Positions 63,695-64,000 of a DNA stretch of 64,000 nucleotides are shown piece after piece. The translations under genes and the position numbers were made by a program. The stretch lies in the NCBI GenBank assembly GCA_032717465.1, contig CM064732.1, forward strand, positions 30,706,138 through 30,770,137, read 5' to 3'. This DNA is from Coenobita brevimanus (taxonomy: Eukaryota; Arthropoda; Malacostraca; Decapoda; Coenobitidae). The notes under the pieces were generated by a model. It ran no database searches. It had not been told where the DNA came from and saw only the letters and a list, made by a program, of their open reading frames with translations. The first letter of the stretch is position 1. Every line of letters starts with the position of its first letter.

Positions 63695-64000
63695 AAGAGA
63701 GAACCGTGAGTTACAGTAGAAGGAAAAGAGGGGCAAGAGCAGGGCAGGGGGAGAGGGAATAATGGGGGAGAAAATAAGAGGTAAGCCGGCGGGGAGAGTG
63801 AGAAAAAAAAAAGACAGCGGGAAAACAAGACCGAGGGAAAAGTGGTATAGAAGGGGAGGAAAAACAGGAGGCAGAGGGGAGGGAGAATGAATACAAAGAC
63901 AGGAGGAAGAAAGATGAACTGGGAGCAGAGGAGACAAGAACGGAGACGGAGGAAAAGTGTTGGGGGCCAGAGAGGAGGATAAGGTAAGAGAGCAGAAAAA
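63695..64000 (+). repeat. polypurine block 5, running to the window edge
   Basis: An A/G-rich plus strand (GGAGAGGGAA-type) with no fixed unit. Confidence 0.8.

Overview
The window looks like intergenic or accessory DNA from a large, repeat-rich invertebrate genome, most consistent with a decapod crustacean. The basis is very long dinucleotide arrays (TA, CA/GT, GA), several clades of non-LTR retrotransposon, mariner, hAT and piggyBac-type DNA transposons, and tRNA-headed SINEs. The species assignment is inference. I found no convincing single-copy host gene, rRNA gene or functional tRNA gene. Almost every protein signal is part of a mobile element.

Layout: 1-2600 AT-rich DNA with a possible pogo/Tigger-type fragment; 2608-5990 an RTE-like LINE (minus strand); 6113-7980 a foldback repeat, a three-copy 200 bp repeat and a short LINE-derived element; 8054-9712 a 5'-truncated RTE-like LINE (plus strand); 9795-10126 a tRNA-derived SINE; 10763-12412 two copies of a modular repeat; 12939-16098 a terminal-inverted-repeat element containing a decayed jockey-like LINE; 17022-17639 a second jockey-type 3' fragment; 17826-24102 a complete, recently inserted LTR retrotransposon; 24111-24760 a SINE and a mariner remnant; 25661-33018 three copies of a short non-autonomous element and two CR1-like LINEs; 33986-36010 a hAT pseudogene split by a mariner; 36060-36860 a tandem repeat; 38125-40340 a polypurine block; 41442-42738 a tandem duplication and a deleted mariner; 42739-45882 an RTE-like LINE with an intact RT reading frame; 46630-49280 a transposase-like pseudogene split by an element with TTAA target sites; 51280-53030 mirror-like pyrimidine then purine blocks; 53280-54035 tRNA-like SINE pieces; 54345-57480 another RTE-like LINE; 57481-64000 satellites, a LINE scrap and purine-rich DNA.

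The most interesting unit is the LTR retrotransposon. It has two 788 bp LTRs with about six differences, and a gag with a CCHC knuckle and a SCAN-like region. Its pol lies in the -1 frame, and the domain order protease-integrase-RT-RNase H places integrase before RT, as in Gmr1-like Ty3/gypsy elements.

The second theme is nesting and parasitism. A mariner lies inside a hAT gene at a TA site, a TTAA element lies inside another transposase pseudogene, and a LINE lies inside a TIR element. A short non-autonomous family resembles the 5' leader of one RTE subfamily and the extreme 3' end of another. Many LINE, SINE and LTR insertions sit exactly at (TA)n or (CA)n arrays.
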